DNA from: Aeromicrobium sp.
GTDB lineage: Bacteria; Actinomycetota; Actinomycetes; Propionibacteriales; Nocardioidaceae
DNA length: 64,000 bases
Assembly: GCF_023146395.1 (NCBI RefSeq)
Contig: NZ_JAGLCD010000019.1
Coordinates: forward strand, 1-64,000
Reading direction: 5' to 3'
Part shown: piece by piece, positions 7,747 to 16,152 of the stretch
Layout of the letters: the number at the start of each line of letters is the position of its first letter
How positions within the stretch are numbered: position 1 is the first letter of the stretch
Made by a program: the position numbers and the translations under genes
Notes under the pieces: generated by a model
What the model was told of the DNA's origin: nothing
The model's database searches: none
What the model saw: only the letters and a program-made list of their open reading frames with translations

Positions 7747-9399
7747 ATGAAGCACATCGGCAAGAAGGTGATCGGAGCCGGCGTCGCGACGCTGCTCGTC
7801 ACCTCCGTGGCCAGCCTGAACGCAGGCGCCGCCACCGTCACTGACTACAAGTCCTACGCCGAGGCGCAGTACGTCGTCGGTACCGGTGCTCTGGGGAGCC
7901 CGCTGGTCGATCCGCTGGTCGACGTGCTCGCCGAGAACGAGCAGCAGGCCGGCGACGGCGCCACGGGAGTCATCTCGCGCGTCGACACCGCAGCCGGCAC
8001 GGCCGAGACCGCTCCGGGCCCCTACTACGCCGAGGGCGCGCTCAACGCGCTCGAGGCCCTGACCGGACCGCTGGGTGACCTGCTCGGCTCGCTGGGCGTG
8101 GGTGTCATCGGCAGCTACGCCAAGGCCGACAAGAACGTCTCGCTCGCGGCCTCGGGCCTGATCACCAACGAGGGCGCCATCAACGTCGACTCCGCCGCTC
8201 CGGGCGGCCCGTCGAACGCCACGCTCGACCTCACCGGTCCCGGGCAGCCGCTCGAGGCACTCAACCCGGTCGCCAACATCGTGCTCGACCTCGGCGCCGC
8301 CGCCTCGTCGGCCACGCTGACCGGCGCGGGCCTGACCAAGCCGGACGCCGCCGACCAGGCCGTCCTGGACTACGGCATCACCGGTGGCGGGCTCGACATC
8401 GAGCTCGTCGCGCTCCAGACGCTTGATCCGCTGGGCATCGTCGGCACGCTGGACGGCCTCTCGATCGGTGTCCCCGGCGTCGCCACGGTCGAGGTCATCG
8501 GCATCGACTCCGTCACGAACGCCATCGCCAACACCACGCAGAACGGTGTCTCGATCAACCTGACCGGTCCCGACGCCGGTCTCATCTCGGTCGACGTTCC
8601 CACCCTCCTGGCCTCGGCCGGCATCGACATCAACAACCTGCCGCGCGACACCGAGCTCCTGCCGCTGGTCGTCACCGAGCTGACCGAGCAGGTCGATGAC
8701 TTCGTGGCCGCCCTGGTCCAGAACCTCACCGACGCCGTTGCGGATCTCTCGGTCGAGGTCACGGCCCTGGGTGGCATCGTGCCTCCGATCGTGATCCCGC
8801 TGGGTGATCTGGCCGCGAATCTGCTCGCCCCGGTCAACGATGCGGTTCAGGCCGTCATCGCGCAGGTGCTCGACCCGGTTCTCGCTCAGCTCGGCTCGGC
8901 CCTCGCCGACGTGCTCGAGCAGCTCACGGGTGTCGTCAACGTCCGCGTCAACCTGCAGCATGTCGGCACCAACGCCGACGCTGACCCGGACAACTACGTC
9001 GCGCTCGTCTCGAGCGACCGCACGGGCACCGAGGGCGTCTTTGCCATCACGGCCCTGCGCGTCGAGGTCCTGGGCGCTGCCGGCAACGGTGGTCTGTTGA
9101 GCCTCAACCTGGCCAACTCGCTCGTCGGTCCTAACTCGGTCAACACGTTCGACGACAACGCGAACGTCAACGCCAACGCCCCGGCCAACGCGAACGCTCC
9201 GGCGAACGCGAACGCTCCGGCCAATGCGAACGCCAACCTGAACGGCAACGGGGGCCTGGCCGACAAGTCGGTCGACACCCTGCCGAGCACCGGTGCGTCG
9301 AACCTGTGGCCCTTCTGGCTGCTGGGTCTGCTCCTGGTGGCCCTGGGTGCGGCCGCGATGATCAACGAGAAGCGCCGCGAGTCGGCTCTGCTCGCCTGA
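7747..9399 (+). CDS. Choice-of-anchor G-type surface protein with LPSTG sorting signal
   Basis: This 550-residue secreted protein has a Sec signal peptide (1-~29, ending AGA-A). A large domain rich in 'DLGA', 'ITGGGLD' and 'LTGPDAG' strings resembles the choice-of-anchor G family. A low-complexity Asn-Ala-Pro-Ala linker sits near 470-500. The C-terminus is a complete sortase signal: LPSTG, a hydrophobic stretch 'WPFWLLGLLLVALGAAAMI' and a basic tail. It should be covalently attached to peptidoglycan; no sortase gene is in the window. GAGGAG (7732-7737) stands 9 nt before the ATG, favouring this start over the ATG at 7723. It lies between two DUF5819/HTTM pairs and ends at a strong terminator. 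Confidence 0.85.
   Translation: MKHIGKKVIGAGVATLLVTSVASLNAGAATVTDYKSYAEAQYVVGTGALGSPLVDPLVDVLAENEQQAGDGATGVISRVDTAAGTAETAPGPYYAEGALNALEALTGPLGDLLGSLGVGVIGSYAKADKNVSLAASGLITNEGAINVDSAAPGGPSNATLDLTGPGQPLEALNPVANIVLDLGAAASSATLTGAGLTKPDAADQAVLDYGITGGGLDIELVALQTLDPLGIVGTLDGLSIGVPGVATVEVIGIDSVTNAIANTTQNGVSINLTGPDAGLISVDVPTLLASAGIDINNLPRDTELLPLVVTELTEQVDDFVAALVQNLTDAVADLSVEVTALGGIVPPIVIPLGDLAANLLAPVNDAVQAVIAQVLDPVLAQLGSALADVLEQLTGVVNVRVNLQHVGTNADADPDNYVALVSSDRTGTEGVFAITALRVEVLGAAGNGGLLSLNLANSLVGPNSVNTFDDNANVNANAPANANAPANANAPANANANLNGNGGLADKSVDTLPSTGASNLWPFWLLGLLLVALGAAAMINEKRRESALLA
9169..9234 (+). repeat. 18-bp coding tandem repeat (Asn-Ala-Pro-Ala linker)
   Basis: About three and a half copies of an 18-nt unit encode repeated N-A-P-A-N-A in the wall-spanning linker of the LPSTG protein. 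Copies differ mainly at synonymous positions. Such linkers often vary in length between strains. Confidence 0.7.
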
Positions 9400-9429
9400 T
9401 CGAGAGCACTGACGTCACGCAGTGACGAA

Positions 9430-9463
9430 CCGATGCCGGTGACCTTCGGGTCACCGGCATCGG
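9430..9463 (+). terminator. Factor-independent-type terminator after the LPSTG protein gene
   Basis: A perfect 15-bp stem (9430-9444 with 9449-9463) is capped by the very stable UUCG tetraloop. It lies 30 nt after the stop and has no U-tract, as is common for actinobacterial terminators. It separates the LPSTG gene from the second DUF5819/HTTM pair, which has its own promoter. Confidence 0.85.
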
Positions 9464-9492
9464 TCATGTCCGGCTCCCGACTCATCTCGACC

Positions 9493-9498
9493 TAGGAT
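9493..9498 (+). promoter_or_regulatory. -10 box of a leaderless promoter (TAGGAT)
   Basis: TAGGAT ends 7 nt before the ATG at 9506, with no separate ribosome site. The alternative ATG at 9497 lies inside the box, so 9506 is the better start. Confidence 0.55.
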
Positions 9499-9505
9499 GG
9501 AGCTC

Positions 9506-10255
9506 ATGTCCGCCCCTGCTTCCGAGGTTCGCGCGACCCGGTGGCAGAGCGGGATCATGCTCACGGTCGCGGCGGTCGTCATCGTGCACTCGGCGGTCGT
9601 CGGGCTGTGGCTCAGTCCGTCCAGCCCCATCCGCGAGACGGTCGGTGACAACACGCTGGCCTCCTACGTCAACCCGTACTTCCGCCAGTCGCCCACCACG
9701 GTCGACCCCGGGGTCCAGCGGGCCGACGAGGCGCTGCTGGTCAGGTCCAGGGTCCTGACCGCGGACGGTGAGACCGTGGAGACCCCGTGGACCGACGTCA
9801 CGGCCGACCTGGAGGACGGGAGCCTGCTGCGGCCTCGCATCGACCGCGCGGCCCGGTCGCTCGCGACGAACCTCAACGTCGCGATCACCTCGTTCCCCGA
9901 GGACGCCCGCCCGCTGGTCGAGGAGGATCTCCTCGAGGAGGACCGCGCCGTGCGCCAGGTCGAGATCGAGGCCGAGGGCGCCACGCCGTTCCAGGCCCAG
10001 GTCTTCTTCGCGAACTGGGCGATGGCCACCCAGTTCGGCACCCTGTACAGCACAGCCCGGGCCGATGGCACGGTCGAGCAGGTCCAGATCCGGGTCGGCC
10101 TGCGCCGCGTTCCCGCGTACGACGACCGCAACGACGGCACGGTGCGCGACGAGCCGTTCTCGTTCGTGACACTGGGGTGGCGCGACGCGATCGCCGGCAA
10201 CGAAGAGGCCCAGCGGGCCTTCGACGACTACGTAGGGGGTGATGACGGTGCGTGA
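9506..10255 (+). CDS. DUF5819-like membrane-anchored protein (copy 2), partner of HTTM protein
   Basis: This 249-residue protein has the same architecture as the product of 5837-6589: a short N-terminus, one membrane segment (~15-36) and an exported domain. Its 'VNPYFRQSPTTVD' (56-68) stands where copy 1 has 'EWKLFAPSPV', so the two copies are clearly diverged. The region 'FFANWAMATQFGTLYS' and the later 'RVGLRRVPAYDDR' fit a soluble extracytoplasmic domain. Its reading frame overlaps the following HTTM gene. The function is unknown. Context says it acts with the HTTM protein, and the pair is probably an independent transcription unit because a terminator precedes it. Confidence 0.7.
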   Translation: MSAPASEVRATRWQSGIMLTVAAVVIVHSAVVGLWLSPSSPIRETVGDNTLASYVNPYFRQSPTTVDPGVQRADEALLVRSRVLTADGETVETPWTDVTADLEDGSLLRPRIDRAARSLATNLNVAITSFPEDARPLVEEDLLEEDRAVRQVEIEAEGATPFQAQVFFANWAMATQFGTLYSTARADGTVEQVQIRVGLRRVPAYDDRNDGTVRDEPFSFVTLGWRDAIAGNEEAQRAFDDYVGGDDGA

Positions 10256-11417
10256 CACGTGGTGGGTCGTCGTCGACACCGTGATCGGAGCCCGCGAGTC
10301 CGCCGAGCGCTGGCTCTTTGGCGGGCGGCACGCGTTGGTGGCGCTGGGTCTGTGCCGCATCCTGCTCGGCCTCAGCGTCGTGCTGACCCTCGTGGTCAAC
10401 TTCTCCGACCGCACGCTGTGGGTCGGCAATGCCTCGGTGTGGGCCGAGCCGGCCCGGGACGCGGTCGACTTCCCGGAGCTGTGGCTCGTGCGCAATGCCA
10501 CCGACACCGTGGTCACGCTCGTGTACGTCGTGACGACGCTGGCCGCCCTGGCCTTCACGGCTGGCTGGTACACCCGGGCGGCCAACGTCGTGACGTTGAT
10601 CGGGTTCATCGCCGTCGTGGGTCAGAACCCGATGGTCGGCAGCGCGAGCGACAACGCGGTCCGGCTGGCGCTGCTGTGGCTCGTGCTCACGAGCTCCGGT
10701 GACCGCTGCTCGGTCGACGCCCGCCAGCGCGCGCGCCGCGACGCGGACGCCGAGGCCGAGCAGCGCGGATTCGACTCCGACGAGGTCCTCCCGCCGTGGC
10801 TCGGCATCAGCCTGCACAACATCGGCCTGCTCGGTCTGGCGGTGCAGACCGTGCTGCTGTACGTGACCGCCGGGCTCGACAAGATCGCGCGTGAGGCGTG
10901 GCGCTCGGGGGAGGCGCTCTACTACACGACCCAGCTGCCGGAGTTCCGGCCGTTCGGGGTCCTGTCGGACCTGGTGTCGGCCAGCCCGGTCGTCCTGGCC
11001 CTCCTGACCTACCTCGTGCTGCTGACGCAGCTCTTCTTCGCCCCGTTGATGCTGACGCGGCCGTCGCGCATCGCCGCGGTCACGGTGGCCATCGTGGCGA
11101 ACGTGTTCTTCGCCGTGGTGTTCGGGGCCGTCCCGGCGGCGCTGGCGATCATCGCGGTCACGTTGGTGGTGTTTCCCGACGACCTGCTGGAGGAGCGGGT
11201 CGACTGGCTCGCCGAGGTCACCGAGCGACCCCGACAGCAGGTCGAGGACCTCTGGTTCCGCGTCTCGGACCCGTTCGTGGAGGCAGCCGATGCCGTGCGC
11301 CTGCGTCGGCAGGACCGCCTGGAGCAGAAGGTCGCGCGCACCGCGGCCCGGCACGGCGCCGGCCGCTCGGACCGGGCCACCGAACCGCCCTCGCGCGACA
11401 CGGCCGAGACCGACTGA
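10248..11417 (+). CDS. HTTM-domain (vitamin K-dependent carboxylase-like/SdpB-like) membrane protein, copy 2
   Basis: This 389-residue polytopic membrane protein is related to the HTTM protein at 6586. It shares 'LCRILLGLSVVLTLVV' near the start, a 'YVTAGLDKIAREAWRSGEAL' segment matching 'YVGSALWKFDGPTW', and the final hydrophobic hairpin. It carries a ~60-residue hydrophilic, Arg-rich cytoplasmic tail that copy 1 lacks. I chose the GTG at 10248 because AGGGGG (10234-10239) is 8 nt upstream; GTG 10239 and ATG 10242 are in-frame alternatives. It overlaps the DUF5819-like gene by 8 bp. It converges with the MFS gene with only one base between their ends. Confidence 0.78.
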   Translation: MRDTWWVVVDTVIGARESAERWLFGGRHALVALGLCRILLGLSVVLTLVVNFSDRTLWVGNASVWAEPARDAVDFPELWLVRNATDTVVTLVYVVTTLAALAFTAGWYTRAANVVTLIGFIAVVGQNPMVGSASDNAVRLALLWLVLTSSGDRCSVDARQRARRDADAEAEQRGFDSDEVLPPWLGISLHNIGLLGLAVQTVLLYVTAGLDKIAREAWRSGEALYYTTQLPEFRPFGVLSDLVSASPVVLALLTYLVLLTQLFFAPLMLTRPSRIAAVTVAIVANVFFAVVFGAVPAALAIIAVTLVVFPDDLLEERVDWLAEVTERPRQQVEDLWFRVSDPFVEAADAVRLRRQDRLEQKVARTAARHGAGRSDRATEPPSRDTAETD

Positions 11418-11418
11418 G

Positions 11419-12621
11419 TCAGTCGCGGACCACGTCGGCCGCGGCGCGGCTCCCGGAGACGACCAGGCCGATCACCGGAATCGTCAGCACCGCCGCTGCG
11501 GCGTTCAGCGTGCCGAAGTCACGCCAGGCCATGACCAGGCCCGCCAGGAGGCCACCGGTGGCCCCGGCCACGTTCATCGCGAGGTCCGCGATGCCCTGGA
11601 CCGCCGGCCGGACCTCGCCGCTGACGGCCGTGGTGAGCATCGCGGCCGCCGCGATGACCGACATCGACCAGCCGAGGCCGAGAAGCACCAGACCGATCAT
11701 GATCTGCGCCTCGGAGTGGCCGGCCGTGCCGGACACGAGTGTCGAGAGCACGAGCACCGCCTGACCCGCGAGGACCACCACAGCGGGGCCGATGCGGTCG
11801 CTCAGCCAGCCGAACACGGGCGACAGGGCGAACATGCCGGCGATATGGAGGCTGATCGTCAGTCCGATGACCTCCAGGTCGGCTCCGTGGTCCTCCAGGT
11901 GCACGGGCGTCAGGGACATGACCGAGACCATGACGGCGTGCGACGCGGCGATCGTGACGACGGCCGTCAGGGCGCGACCTCGCAGGTGCGGCCACGGCGA
12001 GACCCGAGCTCGCCGCGGCGCATCGACCGCCCGCGCGAGCGGGTCCGGCCGGACGAGGAGAAAGGTCAGGAGGCCGGCCACTGTGAAGGCGACGACCGAG
12101 AACACGAGCGGCCCGGCGAGCTCGGGCACGCCGAGCACCTCGGCGAGCCGGGCTCCGGGTCTGGTGAGGTTCGGCCCGGCCACCGCACCGATCGTGGTGG
12201 CCCACACGACGACCGAGAGCGAGCGGGCGACCCTGCGGGGCTCGGCCTGGTCGGTCGCGGCGAAGCGGGACTGGAGGTTGGACGCGGTGCTCGCACCGAA
12301 CAGCACCAGCCCGAGGAGCACGATCGGCAGCGATCCGCGGTCCGCGCCCACGATCGACACGAGTGCGCCCGCCGCCCCGATCAACCACCCGGTCGTGAGG
12401 GCGGGGCGCCGCCCCGAGCGCATGGCCCAGCGAGCGAGCGGGACCGTGGCCAGTGCGGCACCGATCGTGAGCATCGCGGTGGCGGTGCCGGCCCAGCCCG
12501 AGGACCCGCTGACGTCCTTGACCAGGAGCGCGCCGATGGCCAGCCCGGCGCCGTTGCCGACACCACCCACCACCTGGATCGCCGCGAGGGACCCGACGAG
12601 GCGTCCCTGCGGATAGGTCAC
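11419..12621 (-). CDS. MFS transporter
   Basis: This 400-residue protein has about 12 membrane segments of the major facilitator superfamily. The loop 'ARWAMRSGRRPALTTGWLIG' after helix 2 is the MFS motif A region, and a matching 'FGWLSDRIGPAVVVLAGQ' follows in the second half. The GTG start at 12621 overlaps the stop of the M13 peptidase gene by 4 bp (GTGA). The open frame continues far upstream, but only as an antisense shadow of the peptidase. Coupling to a peptidase might suggest peptide or drug export, but the substrate is not indicated. Confidence 0.88.
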   Translation of the reverse strand: MTYPQGRLVGSLAAIQVVGGVGNGAGLAIGALLVKDVSGSSGWAGTATAMLTIGAALATVPLARWAMRSGRRPALTTGWLIGAAGALVSIVGADRGSLPIVLLGLVLFGASTASNLQSRFAATDQAEPRRVARSLSVVVWATTIGAVAGPNLTRPGARLAEVLGVPELAGPLVFSVVAFTVAGLLTFLLVRPDPLARAVDAPRRARVSPWPHLRGRALTAVVTIAASHAVMVSVMSLTPVHLEDHGADLEVIGLTISLHIAGMFALSPVFGWLSDRIGPAVVVLAGQAVLVLSTLVSGTAGHSEAQIMIGLVLLGLGWSMSVIAAAAMLTTAVSGEVRPAVQGIADLAMNVAGATGGLLAGLVMAWRDFGTLNAAAAVLTIPVIGLVVSGSRAAADVVRD

Positions 12622-14588
12622 GAGGACCAGACCGTCACCCGGTCGATGGGGTCGAGCCAGAGCGCGTCGCCGACGGCCACGTCGAACGCCGCGTAGAACG
12701 CCTCGATGTTGCGCACGACCTGGTTGCAGCGGAACTCCGGCGGTGAGTGGGGATCGACCGTGAGGCGCCGCACCGTCTCGGCGGGCCGCACCTTCGACTG
12801 CCAGGCCTGGGCCCACGAGATGAAGAAGCGCTGGTCGGGCGTGAGGCCGTCGATCGGCTCGTCGCCCGGATCGGTCAGCCGGAACGCGCGGTACGCGATG
12901 CTGAGCCCACCGAGGTCGCCGATGTTCTCGCCGATCGTGAGCGCTCCGTTGACCTTCTGTCCGTCCGCGCCCTCGGGCGAGAGCTCGTCGTACTGGGCGA
13001 CGAGAGCGGCCGTGAGCTTCTCGAACGCGGCCCGGTCGTCGTCGGTCCACCAGTTGCGCAGGGCGCCGGTGCCGTCGTACTGCGAGCCCTGGTCGTCGAA
13101 CCCGTGGCCGATCTCGTGGCCGATCACCGCACCGATGGCCCCGTAGTTGACGGCGTCGTCGGCGTCTGCGTGGAAGAACGGTGGCTGCAGGATCGCCGCG
13201 GGGAAGACGATCTCGTTCATCGTGGGGTTGTAGTACGCATTGACCGTCTGCGGCGTCATGTACCACTCGTCGCGGTCGATCGGCGCGCCGATCTTCGCCA
13301 GCTCGCGCGCGGTCTCGACGGCCATCGAGCGGCGCGCGTTGCCGAGCAGGTCGGTGGGTTCGGTCTCGAGGGCCGAGTAGTCCTTGAACTGTTCGGGGTG
13401 ACCGATCTTGGGCGTGAAGGCCGCGAGCTTCTCGTGCGCCCGGGCCTTGGTCGCGTCGCTCATCCACGGCAGCTCGGTGATCGACAACCGGTACGCCTCG
13501 ATCAGGTGCGCGATCAGCTCGTCCATCCGGGCCCGCGCCGTGTCGGGGTACTCGGTGCGCACGTAGAGGCGGCCGACCGCCTCGCCCATGGCGCCCTCGA
13601 CGAAGGAGACGCCGCGCTTCCAGCGGGGGCGCAGCTCGTCGGTGCCCGACAGGGTGCGGCCGTAGAACGCGAAATTCTCCTCGACCAGCTCGCTCGACAG
13701 GTAGGCCGCCGCCGCGTGGACGACGTTCCAGCGCAGCCAGTCGCGCCACGCGGGCAGGAGGTCGGGGGTCAAGAGCGTCTCGAGGCCCTCGAGGAACGAG
13801 GGCTGAGCCATGACGACCTCGGCCAGGACCTGCTCCGGGATCTGACCGGCCGCCGACCAGGTCGCCAGGTCGAATGACGGCACGAGGGCCTGGAGCTGGT
13901 CGAAGGGCAGCAGGTTGTAGGTCTTCTGCGCATCCCGGCACGCGACGCGGTCCCAGTGGTGGGCAGCGAGGCGCGTCTCGAGGTCGAGCACCCGCTCGGC
14001 GCGTGCGGTGGCGGCGTCCGGCCCGGCCCCGTCCAGGCCGGCGAGCGTCAGCATGCGGGCGACGTGGGCGACGTAGGCGGTGCGGATCTCGGCGAAGTCG
14101 TCCTCGCGGTAGTAGGACTCGTCGGGCAGCCCGGTACCGCCCTGGAACCCGTGGGTCACGTAGCGGTCGGGCTGGCCGCGGTCAGGACCGATGTAGATGC
14201 CGATCAGGCCGTGCGTGCCCGTGCGCTCCAGGTCGCCCAGGAGGCGGGCGAAACCGGTGTAGTCGTCGACCTCGTCGATGCGGGCGAGATCGGGCTGCAA
14301 CGGCGTGACGCCGAGGGCCTCGATCCGGTCGGTGTCCATGAACGACGCGAACAGGTCGCCGATCTTGCGCTCGTCGGAGCCGGCCGGGGCGTCGGCGGCC
14401 GCCGCGGTCTCGATGATCTGACGGACCTTGGCCTCGGCCTCGTCGACGAGGGTCACGAACGAGCCGGCGGTCGCGCGGTCGGGCGCGATGGGCGCTTCGC
14501 GCAGCCAGCGTCCGTTGACGTGGCGGAAGAGGTCGTCCTGGACGCGGATCTCGTGGTCCAGCTGCGTGATGTCGATGCCCTGAGTCAC
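12618..14588 (-). CDS. M13 family zinc metallopeptidase (neprilysin/PepO-like)
   Basis: This 656-residue protein has the length and motifs of M13 endopeptidases. The zinc motif HEIGH begins at residue ~491 within 'VIGHEIGHGFDDQG', and the third ligand Glu (~554) is in 'TIGENIGDLGGL'. The preceding 'VNAYYNPTMNEIVFPAAIL' is the conserved substrate-binding stretch. There is no signal peptide or membrane anchor, so it is probably a cytoplasmic oligopeptidase, as for bacterial PepO. The C-terminus ends 'DRVTVWSS' instead of the usual CxxW-type end. It is the first gene of a two-gene unit with the MFS transporter and is divergent from the gene at 14606. Confidence 0.93.
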   Translation of the reverse strand: MTQGIDITQLDHEIRVQDDLFRHVNGRWLREAPIAPDRATAGSFVTLVDEAEAKVRQIIETAAAADAPAGSDERKIGDLFASFMDTDRIEALGVTPLQPDLARIDEVDDYTGFARLLGDLERTGTHGLIGIYIGPDRGQPDRYVTHGFQGGTGLPDESYYREDDFAEIRTAYVAHVARMLTLAGLDGAGPDAATARAERVLDLETRLAAHHWDRVACRDAQKTYNLLPFDQLQALVPSFDLATWSAAGQIPEQVLAEVVMAQPSFLEGLETLLTPDLLPAWRDWLRWNVVHAAAAYLSSELVEENFAFYGRTLSGTDELRPRWKRGVSFVEGAMGEAVGRLYVRTEYPDTARARMDELIAHLIEAYRLSITELPWMSDATKARAHEKLAAFTPKIGHPEQFKDYSALETEPTDLLGNARRSMAVETARELAKIGAPIDRDEWYMTPQTVNAYYNPTMNEIVFPAAILQPPFFHADADDAVNYGAIGAVIGHEIGHGFDDQGSQYDGTGALRNWWTDDDRAAFEKLTAALVAQYDELSPEGADGQKVNGALTIGENIGDLGGLSIAYRAFRLTDPGDEPIDGLTPDQRFFISWAQAWQSKVRPAETVRRLTVDPHSPPEFRCNQVVRNIEAFYAAFDVAVGDALWLDPIDRVTVWSS

Positions 14589-14593
14589 CTCGT

Positions 14594-14599
14594 TAGGCT
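14594..14599 (+). promoter_or_regulatory. -10 box of a leaderless promoter (TAGGCT)
   Basis: TAGGCT lies 6 nt before the GTG at 14606, inside the 17-bp gap between divergent genes. No ribosome site is present. Confidence 0.6.
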
Positions 14600-14605
14600 A
14601 CAGGC

Positions 14606-15454
14606 GTGGCGAGCACCTACCTGACCCGTCTGACGGTCCTGCGGGTCGAGGACGTCGGCCCCGCGATGCGACGCGTCGTGCTGGGCGGACCCGAGCTGGC
14701 CGACGTGGTCGCCCGGTGGTCGGGGCACACCGATGCCTACGTCAAGATCGCCTTCCTCGCCCCTGGGGTCGACTACCCCGAGCGGCTCGATCTCGAGCAG
14801 GTCCGCGCGTCGATGCCGCCGGAGCACTGGCCCGTGCTGCGCACTTACACGATCCGCCGGCTCGACCCCGCCGCCGGCGAGATGTGGATCGACGTCGTCG
14901 TGCACGGCGACGCCGGCCTGGCCGGCCCGTGGGCGGCCCGCGCCCAGGCGGGCGAGACCGTGCACCTGCGCGGTCCCGGCGGTGCCTACCGGCCCGACCC
15001 GGCCGCTGACCACCAGCTGCTCGTGGGCGACGAGTCGGCGCTGCCGGCCGTCCTGGCGAGCCTGGAGGCCCTCGAGCCGGGCCAGCGCGCCACCGCCTTC
15101 CTCGAGGTCGACGGACCGGCCGACGAGCAGCCCGTCGTCACCGCCGGCGACGCCGAGGTGTTCTGGTTGCACCGGTCTCCGGCCGATGCCGGCACCACCA
15201 GTCTCCTGGACGACGCCGTTCGAGCCTGGTCCTGGCCCGCGGGCCGGGTCCAGGTCTTCGTGCACGGTGAGTCCGGGCTCCTCAAGACCGTGCGCCCGTA
15301 CCTCGTGAAGGACCGCGGCGTCGAGCGGCGCGACGTGTCGATCTCGGCCTACTGGCGTCGTGGTGAGTCCGAGGAGGGCTTCCGAGCCTGGAAGGCCTCC
15401 GAGCGCGCCCGCGGCGAGGAGCCGATGATCCGGCCCGAGTCCGCGCCGTCATGA
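14606..15454 (+). CDS. Siderophore-interacting FAD-binding protein (ferric-siderophore reductase type)
   Basis: This 282-residue flavoprotein matches the SIP family, which reduces ferric siderophores in the cytoplasm to release iron. The FAD-binding motif appears as 'LRTYTIRRLD' near residue 78. A Gly/Pro-rich loop follows ('HLRGPGGAYR', ~115). The NAD(P)H-side motif is 'LLVGDESALPAV' near 138, and 'VFVHGESGLLKTVRPYL' near 220 is the usual C-terminal landmark. The GTG start is supported by the TAGGCT box 6 nt upstream. Its stop overlaps the ispD-like start (ATGA), so the two genes are co-transcribed. No siderophore transporter is adjacent; an efe iron operon lies 46 kb away. Confidence 0.88.
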   Translation: MASTYLTRLTVLRVEDVGPAMRRVVLGGPELADVVARWSGHTDAYVKIAFLAPGVDYPERLDLEQVRASMPPEHWPVLRTYTIRRLDPAAGEMWIDVVVHGDAGLAGPWAARAQAGETVHLRGPGGAYRPDPAADHQLLVGDESALPAVLASLEALEPGQRATAFLEVDGPADEQPVVTAGDAEVFWLHRSPADAGTTSLLDDAVRAWSWPAGRVQVFVHGESGLLKTVRPYLVKDRGVERRDVSISAYWRRGESEEGFRAWKASERARGEEPMIRPESAPS

Positions 15455-16140
15455 CGGTCCACGCTCTGGTGCTGGCGGGGGGCACCGGCACCCGGTTCGG
15501 CGCGGCGACCCCGAAGCAGCTGCTCGACCTCGACGGCAGGAGCGTCCTCGCACACGCCGTCAGTCGTCTCGCGGGGCACCCCGACGTCGACTGGATCGTC
15601 CTGGTGACCCACGCCGAGTCGGCGCGGGAGGCGCACCGGGTGGCGGTGGCCGAGCCGAAGGTCGTCACGGTCGTGTCCGGAGGTGCCACCCGCGCCGACA
15701 GCACGCGGCTCGGACTGGCCGCGATCCCGGAGCTCGCCGACGACGATCTCGTGCTCGTGCACGACGCGGCCCGCCCGTTGGTGACGGGCGAGATCGTCGA
15801 CGCGTGCCTGGCCGCGCTGGCCGACCACGACGCCGTGACCCCGGCGGTCGAGTCGGTCGACACGCTCGTCGAGGTCGACAGTGCCGGTCTGGTCGTGCGG
15901 AACGTCGACCGCTCGGTGGTTCGCCGCGTGCAGACCCCCCAGGGATTCCGGGCGGGGGTGCTGCGGCGCGCGCACGCCGCAGCCGCACTCGAACCCGGGG
16001 AGCCCACCGACGACTGTGGGGTCGTCCTGGCGCACGTCCCCGGTGCGCGGGTCACCGTGGTCCCCGGCGACGAGCGCAACCTCAAGATCACGCGGCCGGC
16101 CGATCTCGACCTCGCGCGACGCTGGCTCCACGAGGGCTAG
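15451..16140 (+). CDS. ispD: 2-C-methyl-D-erythritol 4-phosphate cytidylyltransferase-like protein
   Basis: This 229-residue protein has the IspD/TarI nucleotidyltransferase fold. The glycine-rich CTP-binding motif is 'LAGGTGTRFG' (8-17), followed by PKQLL. 'GGATRADSTRLGL' (~78) and 'VHDAARPLV' (~104) are the second and third signature blocks. IspD makes 4-CDP-2-C-methyl-D-erythritol in the non-mevalonate isoprenoid pathway. A ribitol-5-phosphate cytidylyltransferase (TarI) is the main alternative, since the fold is shared, no ispF is adjacent and a glycosyltransferase gene converges from the other strand. It overlaps the flavoprotein gene by 4 bp. Confidence 0.8.
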   Translation: MTVHALVLAGGTGTRFGAATPKQLLDLDGRSVLAHAVSRLAGHPDVDWIVLVTHAESAREAHRVAVAEPKVVTVVSGGATRADSTRLGLAAIPELADDDLVLVHDAARPLVTGEIVDACLAALADHDAVTPAVESVDTLVEVDSAGLVVRNVDRSVVRRVQTPQGFRAGVLRRAHAAAALEPGEPTDDCGVVLAHVPGARVTVVPGDERNLKITRPADLDLARRWLHEG

Positions 16141-16152
16141 AGGCATCCGTCC

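Noticed and set aside
6568-8961. 797-codon minus-strand open frame opposite the first HTTM and LPSTG genes
   Set aside because: High G+C removes stop codons from the antisense frame. The translation has no recognisable domain, while the plus-strand genes have clear signal, membrane and sorting motifs.
12622-13941. N-terminal extension of the MFS gene
   Set aside because: The extension lies in another frame over the M13 peptidase gene and is Arg/Pro-rich. The GTG at 12621 with a GTGA overlap is the expected start.
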